A stretch of DNA of 64,000 nucleotides, from positions 20,341 to 84,340 of the forward strand of contig NZ_JBHUIT010000010.1 of NCBI RefSeq assembly GCF_042683045.1. Reading direction: 5' to 3'. Source of the DNA: Luteolibacter algae. Its GTDB lineage: Bacteria > Verrucomicrobiota > Verrucomicrobiia > Verrucomicrobiales > Akkermansiaceae. The notes below the pieces were generated by a model that worked only from the letters and a program-made list of their open reading frames with translations, had not been told where the DNA came from and made no database searches. The position numbers were made by a program, and so were the translations under genes. Shown here in pieces: positions 17,976 through 25,879 of this stretch. How positions within the stretch are numbered: the first letter of the stretch is position 1; each line of letters begins with the position of its first letter.

Positions 17976-20179
17976 TGCGAAATTATCTTTCCATGTTCCT
18001 ACTGGCCGTGGCGTTTCTCGCGCTCGGTTCCTGCCATCGCGATGAAGAATCCGGGCTGCGAGTCTCGGGCTTTGAGGATTTTATTCCCCGTTACAACAGC
18101 TATATCAAAAACTGGCTAGAGGAAGAAAAGGCGGAGAACACCGCTGCTGTCCAGGAAGCTGAGCGGAAGATGCTGACGACCGAGGGTGAGGAGAGCGAGG
18201 CGATTGAGCGTCATTTGATCAATCTGAAACGTGAGCAGGAGAAATTGGATTTCCGGCTTGGGCTGGGAGACTACTTCCGGTTCGGCACTCCCGAGGAGAT
18301 TCCTGCTGGTCTGGTATGGGAAAACGGTGCGGATAAAGAAGAAATAGGTGATCCGCGAGCAAAAAAGGGAGGAGTTTTCCGGACATCTATTCCATCATTT
18401 CCGCCCACTTTGCGACCCTTCGGCGACAATTCAAACAACAGCTTCCGCAGTGCCATCTATGACGATATCGATATGCCCCTCGTCACACTGCATCCGAAAT
18501 CGATGGAAATGATCCCTGGGTTGGCCAAGGAATGGGCAGTTTCCGAAGATGGGCGGACGGTCTATTTCCGCCTGGATGAGACTGCGACTTACTCAAACGG
18601 AAAACCTGTCCGGGCCAGGGATTTTCTCTTCGGTAGCTATATCCGTATCTCGGATGACATCGTCAATTCCTACGCGAAGCAATACTACCGTGAGAATCTT
18701 GCGGCGATGGTGGTTTACGATGAGTTAACGCTATCTGTCTCTATTCCGGAGGCGGAAATTTATGCTCCTGCCAAGGCAGGCGGTTTTTCTCCCTCCGAGC
18801 CCGATTTCTACAATGATTACGGCCCGGATTTTGTGGAGCGATACCAGTGGAAATTTCCTCCTACAACGGGTGCCTATGAAGTGAAGGAAGAGGATATCGT
18901 GAAGGGTGTCTCCGTCACGCAGACGCGGGTGAAGAACTGGTGGGCGAAGGATAAGAAATACTACAAGTATCGTTTCAATCCGGATAAGATCGTTCATATC
19001 GTCGTCCGAGATGAGTCGAAATCCTTCGAGTTATTTCGAGCCGGGGAGCTCGATACCTTCTATATCACACGCCCGGAATACTGGTATGAGAAATCGGAGA
19101 TTGACCCTGTCTTCAGAGGATACATCGAGCGCTATACCTTTTATAATCAATACCCGGCCCTCCCACGTGGGCTTTATCTGAATGTCAGCAAGCCGTTGTT
19201 GGATGAGAAAGAAATCCGCATTGGTATCCAACATGCGATGAATTGGCAGAAAATCATCGATGTCATTTATCGCGGCGATTATACGCGGCTGGATGCCTTC
19301 AATCAAGGTTACCTACTTTTCAGTGATCCTACGATCAAGGCGCGCCAGTTTTCGATTTCAAAAGCCCGGACTGCTTTTAGAAACGCGGGTTTTACGCAAA
19401 CGGATCGGAACGGAATCCTGCAGCGCCCCAATGGCACAAAGCTCTCTATATCGCTGACTTATCCGGCAATTCCGATTTATGAGAGAATGCTGGCAATCCT
19501 CAGAGAGGAGGCGAAAGCATGTGGGTTGGACCTCCGTCTGGATTCACTGGAGCCGACTGTGGAATATAAGAAAGTCATGCAGAAGCAGCACGAAATGACT
19601 TTTGCCGCATGGGTAATCACTCCTCCCGTCCCGGATTTTTATCAGTTTCTGCATTCATCGAATGCACGCGATGAACGGGGGAATCTTAAAACACAGACAA
19701 ACAATCTGTTCGTTTGGGGACGTGAGGATACTGATGTTTTATCGGAGAAAGTTCGCGCTGCGAGAACTGAGGAGGAACTGCGGGATGCCGCCTTCAAGCT
19801 TCAGCATATCATGCATGACGAGGCGATATTCGTTCCCGCTTACACTGTCGATTTTGTGAGGCTGGGTTGTTGGCGTTGGGTCCGCTGGCCGGACTGTGAG
19901 GAAACACGCTTCGCCCCCCCAGTGGTCTATGAGCCTCTTGAGGCTTCTGTTCATTGGATTGACGAAGAGATCCAACAAGAAACCATGGATGCGAAACGCA
20001 GTGGTAAAACCTTCCCTGAGGTGAACAAGATTGTTGATGACTATCGCTATCCCAGTGAACTTATCGAGGCTGCGGAGGAAGGTGATTCCGAGGATGGTGC
20101 GAGTTCCGGACAGCCGGTTCCAGAGTCCGATGAACAAGGGACTCCCGGAGAAACTATACAAGAGGAGGTGGAGCAATGA
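17975..20179 (+). CDS. Lipoprotein peptide-binding protein of the ABC importer (SBP_bac_5)
   Basis: Captures oligopeptides in the periplasm for the two permeases. The mature protein is a lipoprotein: signal residues 1-19 and lipobox LGSC with Cys20. Residues 40-90 are strongly charged and helical (EEEKAENTAAVQEAERKM and on), probably a coiled coil. Residues 120-680 form the family 5 solute-binding domain (GGVFRTSIPSFPPTLRPFGD, RLDETATYSNGKPVRARDF). An acidic tail ends the protein. At 734 residues it is longer than OppA or YejA (about 550-600). I chose the ATG at 17975, which overlaps the upstream stop by one base. A TTG at 17972 is also in frame. Confidence 0.9.
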   Translation: MRNYLSMFLLAVAFLALGSCHRDEESGLRVSGFEDFIPRYNSYIKNWLEEEKAENTAAVQEAERKMLTTEGEESEAIERHLINLKREQEKLDFRLGLGDYFRFGTPEEIPAGLVWENGADKEEIGDPRAKKGGVFRTSIPSFPPTLRPFGDNSNNSFRSAIYDDIDMPLVTLHPKSMEMIPGLAKEWAVSEDGRTVYFRLDETATYSNGKPVRARDFLFGSYIRISDDIVNSYAKQYYRENLAAMVVYDELTLSVSIPEAEIYAPAKAGGFSPSEPDFYNDYGPDFVERYQWKFPPTTGAYEVKEEDIVKGVSVTQTRVKNWWAKDKKYYKYRFNPDKIVHIVVRDESKSFELFRAGELDTFYITRPEYWYEKSEIDPVFRGYIERYTFYNQYPALPRGLYLNVSKPLLDEKEIRIGIQHAMNWQKIIDVIYRGDYTRLDAFNQGYLLFSDPTIKARQFSISKARTAFRNAGFTQTDRNGILQRPNGTKLSISLTYPAIPIYERMLAILREEAKACGLDLRLDSLEPTVEYKKVMQKQHEMTFAAWVITPPVPDFYQFLHSSNARDERGNLKTQTNNLFVWGREDTDVLSEKVRAARTEEELRDAAFKLQHIMHDEAIFVPAYTVDFVRLGCWRWVRWPDCEETRFAPPVVYEPLEASVHWIDEEIQQETMDAKRSGKTFPEVNKIVDDYRYPSELIEAAEEGDSEDGASSGQPVPESDEQGTPGETIQEEVEQ

Positions 20180-21156
20180 GTGACCAATACGTGCTGGAAG
20201 TGGATCGGTTGATCACTTCCTTCGAAACCGAGCGAGGATTGCTGCGGGCTGTCGATCAGGTCTCCTTCAAGATTCCCTACGGCAAAACTGTCGGCATTGT
20301 GGGTGAGTCCGGCTGCGGGAAAAGTGTGACGGCGATGTCGATCGTGGGTCTTTTGCCCCATCCTTCCGGAAAAGTCCTCGGCGGCGAAATTCATTTCAAA
20401 GGAGAAGATCTCCTGCATGCTCCCGCAAAGCGGATGCGGCAGGTCCGCGGTGGAGAAATCGGTGTGATTTTCCAAGAGCCGATGGCTGCCCTCAACCCCG
20501 TGCACCGGATCGGCCGACAAGTGTCCGAGGTTTTCCGGATACACAAAAAGATGAGCAAAAAGGATGCATGGGATGCCTCTACGGAGATGCTTCAGCTGCT
20601 GAAAATCCCCGCGCCTGAAAAGCGCATGATGGATTATCCGCACCATCTTTCCGGGGGGATGAGGCAGCGGATTGTCATCGCGCTGGCTCTTGCTTGTCGC
20701 CCGGATCTTGTGATTGCCGATGAGCCGACAACCGCTCTCGATGTCACCGTTCAGGCACAGATTCTTGATCTTCTGGGCAATTTGCAAAGTGACATGGGAA
20801 TGTCTCTGATGCTGATCACGCACGATCTGGGCGTCATTGCCGAGACCTGTGACGAAGTTGTGGTCATGTATGGCGGCAGGGTTGTGGAAAGTGCGCCGGT
20901 GGAAGAACTGTTCGCCGATCCGTTGCATGCCTACACGCGTGCGCTTCTGAGGTCGATTCCTACTCTTGATACCGTTCCCAAGTCAGTCTTGCAGACGATC
21001 CCCGGAACCGTTGCCGGATTGGGAGAATACACCCACGGATGCCGTTTCTGCCAACGTATGGGGAGGGTGACTGCCATCAGCCGAGAGCGCCCCAAGTTCA
21101 AAGAAGTGCAGCCGGGGCACTGGCTGGAAATATGTAAGGAATGTTCCAACCTGTGA
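20176..21156 (+). CDS. Oligopeptide ABC importer ATPase 1 (OppD/DppD type)
   Basis: 326-residue ATP-binding subunit with Walker A GESGCGKSV, signature LSGGMRQRIVIALALA, Walker B LVIADEPTTALD and H-loop ITHDLGVIAE. The C-terminal region (about residues 285-326) has the Opp/Dpp extension with Cys residues (GCRFCQRM and ICKEC), a pattern that in some relatives binds an Fe-S cluster. A strong Shine-Dalgarno AGGAGGTGGAG lies just upstream and the ATG overlaps the preceding stop. It pairs with the next gene to drive transport. YejF has both ATPases fused, whereas here they are split. Confidence 0.93.
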   Translation: MSDQYVLEVDRLITSFETERGLLRAVDQVSFKIPYGKTVGIVGESGCGKSVTAMSIVGLLPHPSGKVLGGEIHFKGEDLLHAPAKRMRQVRGGEIGVIFQEPMAALNPVHRIGRQVSEVFRIHKKMSKKDAWDASTEMLQLLKIPAPEKRMMDYPHHLSGGMRQRIVIALALACRPDLVIADEPTTALDVTVQAQILDLLGNLQSDMGMSLMLITHDLGVIAETCDEVVVMYGGRVVESAPVEELFADPLHAYTRALLRSIPTLDTVPKSVLQTIPGTVAGLGEYTHGCRFCQRMGRVTAISRERPKFKEVQPGHWLEICKECSNL

Positions 21157-22160
21157 GTGATTTACCAATGTTGAAAGCTGAAGATTTACAGGTGCACTTT
21201 CCTGTGCGGAGCGGTTTGCTGCTGCGGCAGACCGGTGCGGTGAAGGCTGTGGATGGCGTGTCACTCGAACTGGGTGTGGGGGAGACCCTGGGTCTTGTCG
21301 GAGAGTCCGGCTGCGGAAAGTCGACCCTCGGGAAATCTTTGGTCCGTTTGCTCGTGCCCACGGCCGGTAAAATCACTTTCGAGGGCAGGGATATCACGCA
21401 CATCGGCCAGCGTTCGCTCCGGCCATTGCGTCGGGATTTCCAAATGATTTTCCAGGATCCCGCAGAATCCCTGGATCCGAGGATGAATGTGCGCTCGCTA
21501 GTGGAGGAGCCTTTCCGTATTCACAAGCTGGGTAATCGCACGGAAAGAAAAAAGTGGGTGGATGATTTACTCGATACCGTTGGGCTTTCCAAGACAGCCG
21601 CGGAGCGCTATCCATTTGAATTTTCAGGAGGACAAAGACAACGGATCGGGATCGCGCGCGCGTTGGCTTTGAAGCCGAAGTGGCTGGTATGCGACGAGCC
21701 CGTCTCCGCATTGGACGTTTCCGTCCAATCTCAAATTCTCAATCTACTTGTGGATCTTCAAAAGGAGTTCCAGCTTTCCTATCTTTTCATTGCCCACGAT
21801 CTATCTGTCGTGAAGCATGTGAGCGATCGTGTAGCAGTCATGTATCTGGGGAAGATCGTGGAGCTTGCAGATTCCGAGACGATTTATCGCAATCCCAAGC
21901 ACGCTTATACAAAAGCATTGCTGTCGGCCGTTCCCATCGCGGATCCGAGGGTAAAGCGAGAGAAAATTCTTCTGGAGGGGGATGTTCCTTCCCCAATCGA
22001 TCCTCCCGCAGGAAGTGCCTTTGGGCATCGTATCGACCATCCACGCTATAAGGAAACCATCGGGATGGACCTTTCGCTGCGCGAGATTGATCCCGGACAT
22101 TGGGTCGCGGCGGACCCATGCTGTTTGGAAACCGCGGACTGGGAAAGAATACAAGGATAA
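21141..22160 (+). CDS. Oligopeptide ABC importer ATPase 2 (OppF/DppF type)
   Basis: 339-residue ATP-binding subunit with Walker A GESGCGKSTLGKS, signature FSGGQRQRIGIARALA, Walker B WLVCDEPVSALDVS and H-loop FIAHDLSVVKHVSDR. It is the last gene of the five-gene importer. The frame starts 16 bases inside the upstream gene. A second ATG at 21168 (MLKAEDLQVHF) fits the usual family N-terminus equally well, so the start is uncertain. Unlike its partner, the C-terminus has no clear cysteine cluster. It converges with the glycosidase gene that ends at 22246. Confidence 0.92.
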   Translation: MFQPVSDLPMLKAEDLQVHFPVRSGLLLRQTGAVKAVDGVSLELGVGETLGLVGESGCGKSTLGKSLVRLLVPTAGKITFEGRDITHIGQRSLRPLRRDFQMIFQDPAESLDPRMNVRSLVEEPFRIHKLGNRTERKKWVDDLLDTVGLSKTAAERYPFEFSGGQRQRIGIARALALKPKWLVCDEPVSALDVSVQSQILNLLVDLQKEFQLSYLFIAHDLSVVKHVSDRVAVMYLGKIVELADSETIYRNPKHAYTKALLSAVPIADPRVKREKILLEGDVPSPIDPPAGSAFGHRIDHPRYKETIGMDLSLREIDPGHWVAADPCCLETADWERIQG

Positions 22161-22245
22161 GCTCGCGGTCCGCCATGGCAACGCAGGCTTCTCCGGTGCC
22201 GATCCCGGATGTTCCCGCCGTTATCGTAGGGAAAGATTGCAGGAA

Positions 22246-24291
22246 CTATCTGTCTGTTCCGGAGGCCTTGAGAGGTATCTGCACGTTGAAGGTGCCGACG
22301 CGTTCCTTGTTTTCTGCCGCAGCGCAGAATAGAGCGATTGGAACCCCGTTTTCGACAAGCAGCTGGGGACGCTCCAAGGCGGATACCTTCTGCACGCCTT
22401 GGTCCTTCCAGTGGATTTCCAAACTGCTGACGAAGGGATGTTTTGCTGTTTTCCAGGTAAAACCATCTTTTGATTCGAACAACGCCAGAGACGTGCCTTT
22501 TTTCGTGAAGTTTCCCTGGAAGTCTTTGACGATCGCCCAGTAACGATCCCCCGCATACCACATGTATGGATCCTCCGCCGGGAAATGAACGCCCTCCTTG
22601 CCGAAAACTTCCTTGTAGGTCTTTTTGAAGGGTCCAGCCGGGGTGTCGGCCGTGGCAACCAGGTGAATGACCGGGCCGCCCTTCGGTAACTCGCCTTTCA
22701 GGGATGCCGCCTTATAGATCATCAGATAGCCTCCTTCCGGGCGCGGGATAACTGTGGGATTGGCGATCATCAGCGCATCCGGGGCTTCACTGATGTTGAT
22801 GACAGGCTCGTCAAATCGGGTCCACGGACCGAAGGGGGAATCCGCCACTGCCACGCCAATGCATTGATTGTTCCGGTGATCCCAGTAGGTGCCGTCACCC
22901 CGGTTTCCCATGTAGTAAAGGTAGTATCTTCCTTCCGCACGCATGATTGTCGGGTTATGGGTGCAATTTGCGTCCCAGAATTTGCCGCCGCGGGGAGGGA
23001 GTGATACATCGCTATGTTTCCATGGCCCAAAGGGTGTGTCGCTGACAGCATGGGCGATTTCCGAGTGGGTTACCCATGCCTCGTGGGTGAGTTTTCGCAG
23101 CCAGCGGGAGTAAAACATGTGATATTTTCCGTCGTCTCCCTTGACCGCGGAGCCTCCCCAGATCTCGTATTCGGGATCATAAAATTTGGCGGTTGGTGGA
23201 ACCGGACTCAACAAAGACTGGAAATTGTATTCCTTGAGATCCGGGCGCGGCCGATGCTTCAGCGCCGGGCTAGGCTCCGGATCCGGAATTGTGGGCGAGC
23301 TGCCTAGGGCAAAGCTCTCGGTCGTCAGGTTTTGATTTTTCCAATGATCCTGTCCTTTGAAAAATCCATAAAAGGCCGGATAGTAGGGATCCACTGGCTC
23401 CACGGCTGCATCGGCCGGAACCTTGAGTCCGGTAAGATGGTAAGCGGCATTCACGATCAAGCGCCGCAGGTCCGGATCGGCAAAATCAATCGATGCGCCC
23501 ATGGTTGTGCAGAAGGAATTGCCTTTTGTCGTGTTGTCCGGAGAGGTGTAGGTATGTAGCCAGGCGATAGGCATCATTGGCTCATTCGCTTTCCCGGAAA
23601 CGGGTTTCGAATCCGGCTCCAGGGTCTCGGTGACCGCTCCGCGGAGAAGAATGGTGTCGGCCGGGGTAAGGTTGGCTACTCCATATACGTCCGTCGGCCC
23701 GGTGATTTCCTCCACTCCGCTGAGTATCGGATGGCCCGCATTTGCGGTCTCCACCACGCTGCGGGTTCCTTGTTTCTTGTGTGCACCATGATGACCTGCC
23801 CATTTTTCTCCCAGGATTTTCAGGCCGAACGCATCGTAGGGAAGGTTTTCGCCGAATTTTCCTTTGCCGCGGAACGCGTGGGTGGATGTGCGGATCCCTA
23901 TCACCGGCTTCCCGGCATTTAGATAGTTACTAAGTTGTTTGGCTTCGTGTTCGGAAAGATTGCGGAAACGAGTGCCGACGATCAGTAGATCCGCATCCCC
24001 CAAGGCGGCTAGTCCCCGTATGCCGTGCTGATTGTTCGGGTCGATATATCGTCCGCTCTCATCCCATGAAAAAACCACGGAGGTATCGAAACCGTGACGC
24101 CGGGAAAAAATCTTTGCGAGCATGGGAAGGCTCTCTTCCGTGCGGTATTCTTCATCACCTGAGAGCAATACGATTTTTTTTCCATTTCCCGGTCCGTCCG
24201 TGCCTTTGAAGGACAACACATGAGGATCCGCCGCTAACGCGGAGATCACCATGGAGAACAGAATTGTGAGTGTGATGCCTTGTTTTAACAT
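22246..24291 (-). CDS. Exported ThuA-like domain fused to GH43-like beta-propeller glycosidase
   Basis: 681 residues from the ATG at 24291, which gives a clean signal peptide (MLKQGITLTILFSMVISALA). Residues about 25-270 are a ThuA-like class-I glutaminase-fold domain (KKIVLLSGDEEYRTEESLPM, LADLLIVGTRF-type strand, GKPVIGIRTSTHAF, GHHGAHK). Residues about 345-680 form a five-bladed-propeller glycosidase domain of GH43/32/117-like appearance, with repeated YYMGNRGDG, THNPTI and FPAEDPYMWY. This second half is clearly homologous to the stand-alone protein at 33961-35061. The catalytic triad and substrate are not assignable by eye. It lies downstream of a sulfatase gene (24375-25853) and probably acts after desulfation. 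The frame is open upstream to 24417, but that would overlap the sulfatase. Confidence 0.82.
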   Translation of the reverse strand: MLKQGITLTILFSMVISALAADPHVLSFKGTDGPGNGKKIVLLSGDEEYRTEESLPMLAKIFSRRHGFDTSVVFSWDESGRYIDPNNQHGIRGLAALGDADLLIVGTRFRNLSEHEAKQLSNYLNAGKPVIGIRTSTHAFRGKGKFGENLPYDAFGLKILGEKWAGHHGAHKKQGTRSVVETANAGHPILSGVEEITGPTDVYGVANLTPADTILLRGAVTETLEPDSKPVSGKANEPMMPIAWLHTYTSPDNTTKGNSFCTTMGASIDFADPDLRRLIVNAAYHLTGLKVPADAAVEPVDPYYPAFYGFFKGQDHWKNQNLTTESFALGSSPTIPDPEPSPALKHRPRPDLKEYNFQSLLSPVPPTAKFYDPEYEIWGGSAVKGDDGKYHMFYSRWLRKLTHEAWVTHSEIAHAVSDTPFGPWKHSDVSLPPRGGKFWDANCTHNPTIMRAEGRYYLYYMGNRGDGTYWDHRNNQCIGVAVADSPFGPWTRFDEPVINISEAPDALMIANPTVIPRPEGGYLMIYKAASLKGELPKGGPVIHLVATADTPAGPFKKTYKEVFGKEGVHFPAEDPYMWYAGDRYWAIVKDFQGNFTKKGTSLALFESKDGFTWKTAKHPFVSSLEIHWKDQGVQKVSALERPQLLVENGVPIALFCAAAENKERVGTFNVQIPLKASGTDR

Positions 24292-24374
24292 GTCCTGGAA
24301 TTTGTGAAAAATGGCTGGAATCGCGGGTGCTGCCCGCGATTGCGCGAGGGCGCAGGGCCGTGTGGAAAGCTGGA

Positions 24375-25853
24375 TTACCTTGCTTTTGCCGGGTCGAGGT
24401 GAAGTTCTTTCTGCCACCAGTCAAGATAGTCTTTATCTGAAATCGCAGGATCCAAGCCGCGTTTTTTCATGGTGCCCTCGTAGTAGCTGATGCGTTTGCT
24501 CTCGAATAAAGCGGGTAGATCAACCGTCAGGCTTTCTTCAATTTCGCCTTTGTCTCCCGTATCGACAATCCACTCGTCCACAGCGGAGCTAAGTTCTTTG
24601 AGCTGTTTCGCGTAGTCAGGGTTCGCTGCCAGGTTGTTCAGTTCATACGGATCATTTTTGAGATCGTAGAGCTCATCGACAGGACGGGTTTCCGCCATGA
24701 ACGGGCCATCCCATTTCCCCTCCGCATGCAGGATCCGCATGAGGGTATCGACCGGATACTGGAGTTTTTTGTAACTGCTGAGCTGCATGTATGACTTCTC
24801 GGGATGATAGTTCCGGATGTATTTGAAACGCGAATTTCTTACCGAGCGGATGCGATCCACAGCGTCACCACAGCGGTCACGGGCGGCAAATATCTTTTCA
24901 TGTCCCTTCCAATCCGGGGCAAAAAGATTTTTCCCGGGCAGCTCAGGGAGTTTTGCTCCGGCAGCTACAAGCGTGGTTGGCATGAGATCCAATAAAGATG
25001 CGAAATGATCCGTCGTCACCCCGGCAGGAACTTTTCCTGGCCAGCGGGCGATCATCGGTGTGTGTAATCCCCCTTCATAGAGCCATTGTTTATCCCTGAC
25101 ATGCGGGCGGCCATGATCCCCGAAGAAGAAGACCAAGGTATCATCCGTAAGGCCTTCCGCATCGAGCCGGTCCAGCACCTCTCCAACGTGGCGGTCCAGC
25201 ACCTCGATCGAGGCGAGATAGTTATCCCAATCCGCACGGGTCACCGGGTGTTCCGGGTAGTAGGGAGGAATTGGGGACAATGGGCGCTTCTTCGTATTTT
25301 CGACGAAATCCCGGTGAGGTTCCTTGATCTGCACCTGTGCGAAAAATGGCTGACCTTCCGCACGCTGTGACCAATCCTGACCATCGAAAAAGGTTTCATC
25401 CTTGTAGACGAAATTGAAATGGGATTTGGCCCATTTTTTCCCGATGGATTCCTTTGTGCCATCTCCGTTGCTGGTGAAGTAGCCGGCCTCACGCATTAGT
25501 CCGACAACCGTTGGCGTTTCATCGGTGAGCACTGGCTTATCGTGGGTCTCATGATGGTGACCGCCCACGGTTGTCTGATACTGACCGGTCTGGAACGCGG
25601 TGCGTGACGCGGAACATACTGGAGCTGATGAGAACGCTTGTGTGTAGCGGGTGCCTTCCCTGGCCAATCTGTCGATATTTGGCGTGGAAACGCCGGGATA
25701 GCCCCAGCATCCAAGCTCTGGCCCCAGATCATCGGAGATGATCCAGACCACATTTGGGCGCTCCTGGGTCCCGGCAAGGACAGGAGCCGCCGAAACACAA
25801 AGAGCTAGAGCGGGAGTAAGGAACTTAAGCAGGGAAAATCTGGAGTGACGCAT
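24375..25853 (-). CDS. Exported S1 sulfatase (CSASR type)
   Basis: Hydrolyses sulfate esters, presumably on a glycan, after export. The 492-residue protein has a signal peptide (cleavage near residue 27), the metal-binding SDDLG (residues 40-44), and the formylglycine motif C80-S-A-S-R84 followed by TAFQTG. A FFGDHGRPHVRDKQWLYEGGLHTP block supplies the second metal/substrate region, and the C-terminal DELYDLKNDPYELNNLA is typical. The CxAxR core is accepted by FGE or anSME. By eye it groups with the sulfatase at 50921-52498. It is the second gene downstream of the cytochrome/dehydrogenase pair (26-base gap) and upstream of the ThuA-glycosidase. Confidence 0.93.
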   Translation of the reverse strand: MRHSRFSLLKFLTPALALCVSAAPVLAGTQERPNVVWIISDDLGPELGCWGYPGVSTPNIDRLAREGTRYTQAFSSAPVCSASRTAFQTGQYQTTVGGHHHETHDKPVLTDETPTVVGLMREAGYFTSNGDGTKESIGKKWAKSHFNFVYKDETFFDGQDWSQRAEGQPFFAQVQIKEPHRDFVENTKKRPLSPIPPYYPEHPVTRADWDNYLASIEVLDRHVGEVLDRLDAEGLTDDTLVFFFGDHGRPHVRDKQWLYEGGLHTPMIARWPGKVPAGVTTDHFASLLDLMPTTLVAAGAKLPELPGKNLFAPDWKGHEKIFAARDRCGDAVDRIRSVRNSRFKYIRNYHPEKSYMQLSSYKKLQYPVDTLMRILHAEGKWDGPFMAETRPVDELYDLKNDPYELNNLAANPDYAKQLKELSSAVDEWIVDTGDKGEIEESLTVDLPALFESKRISYYEGTMKKRGLDPAISDKDYLDWWQKELHLDPAKAR

Positions 25854-25879
25854 TTTTGTATATCGTGATTTCGTAGTAA

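Noticed and set aside
20047..20928. 293-codon antisense frame opposite the ATPase and binding-protein genes
   Set aside because: It shadows two conserved ABC transporter genes and its product looks like random His/Arg-rich sequence.
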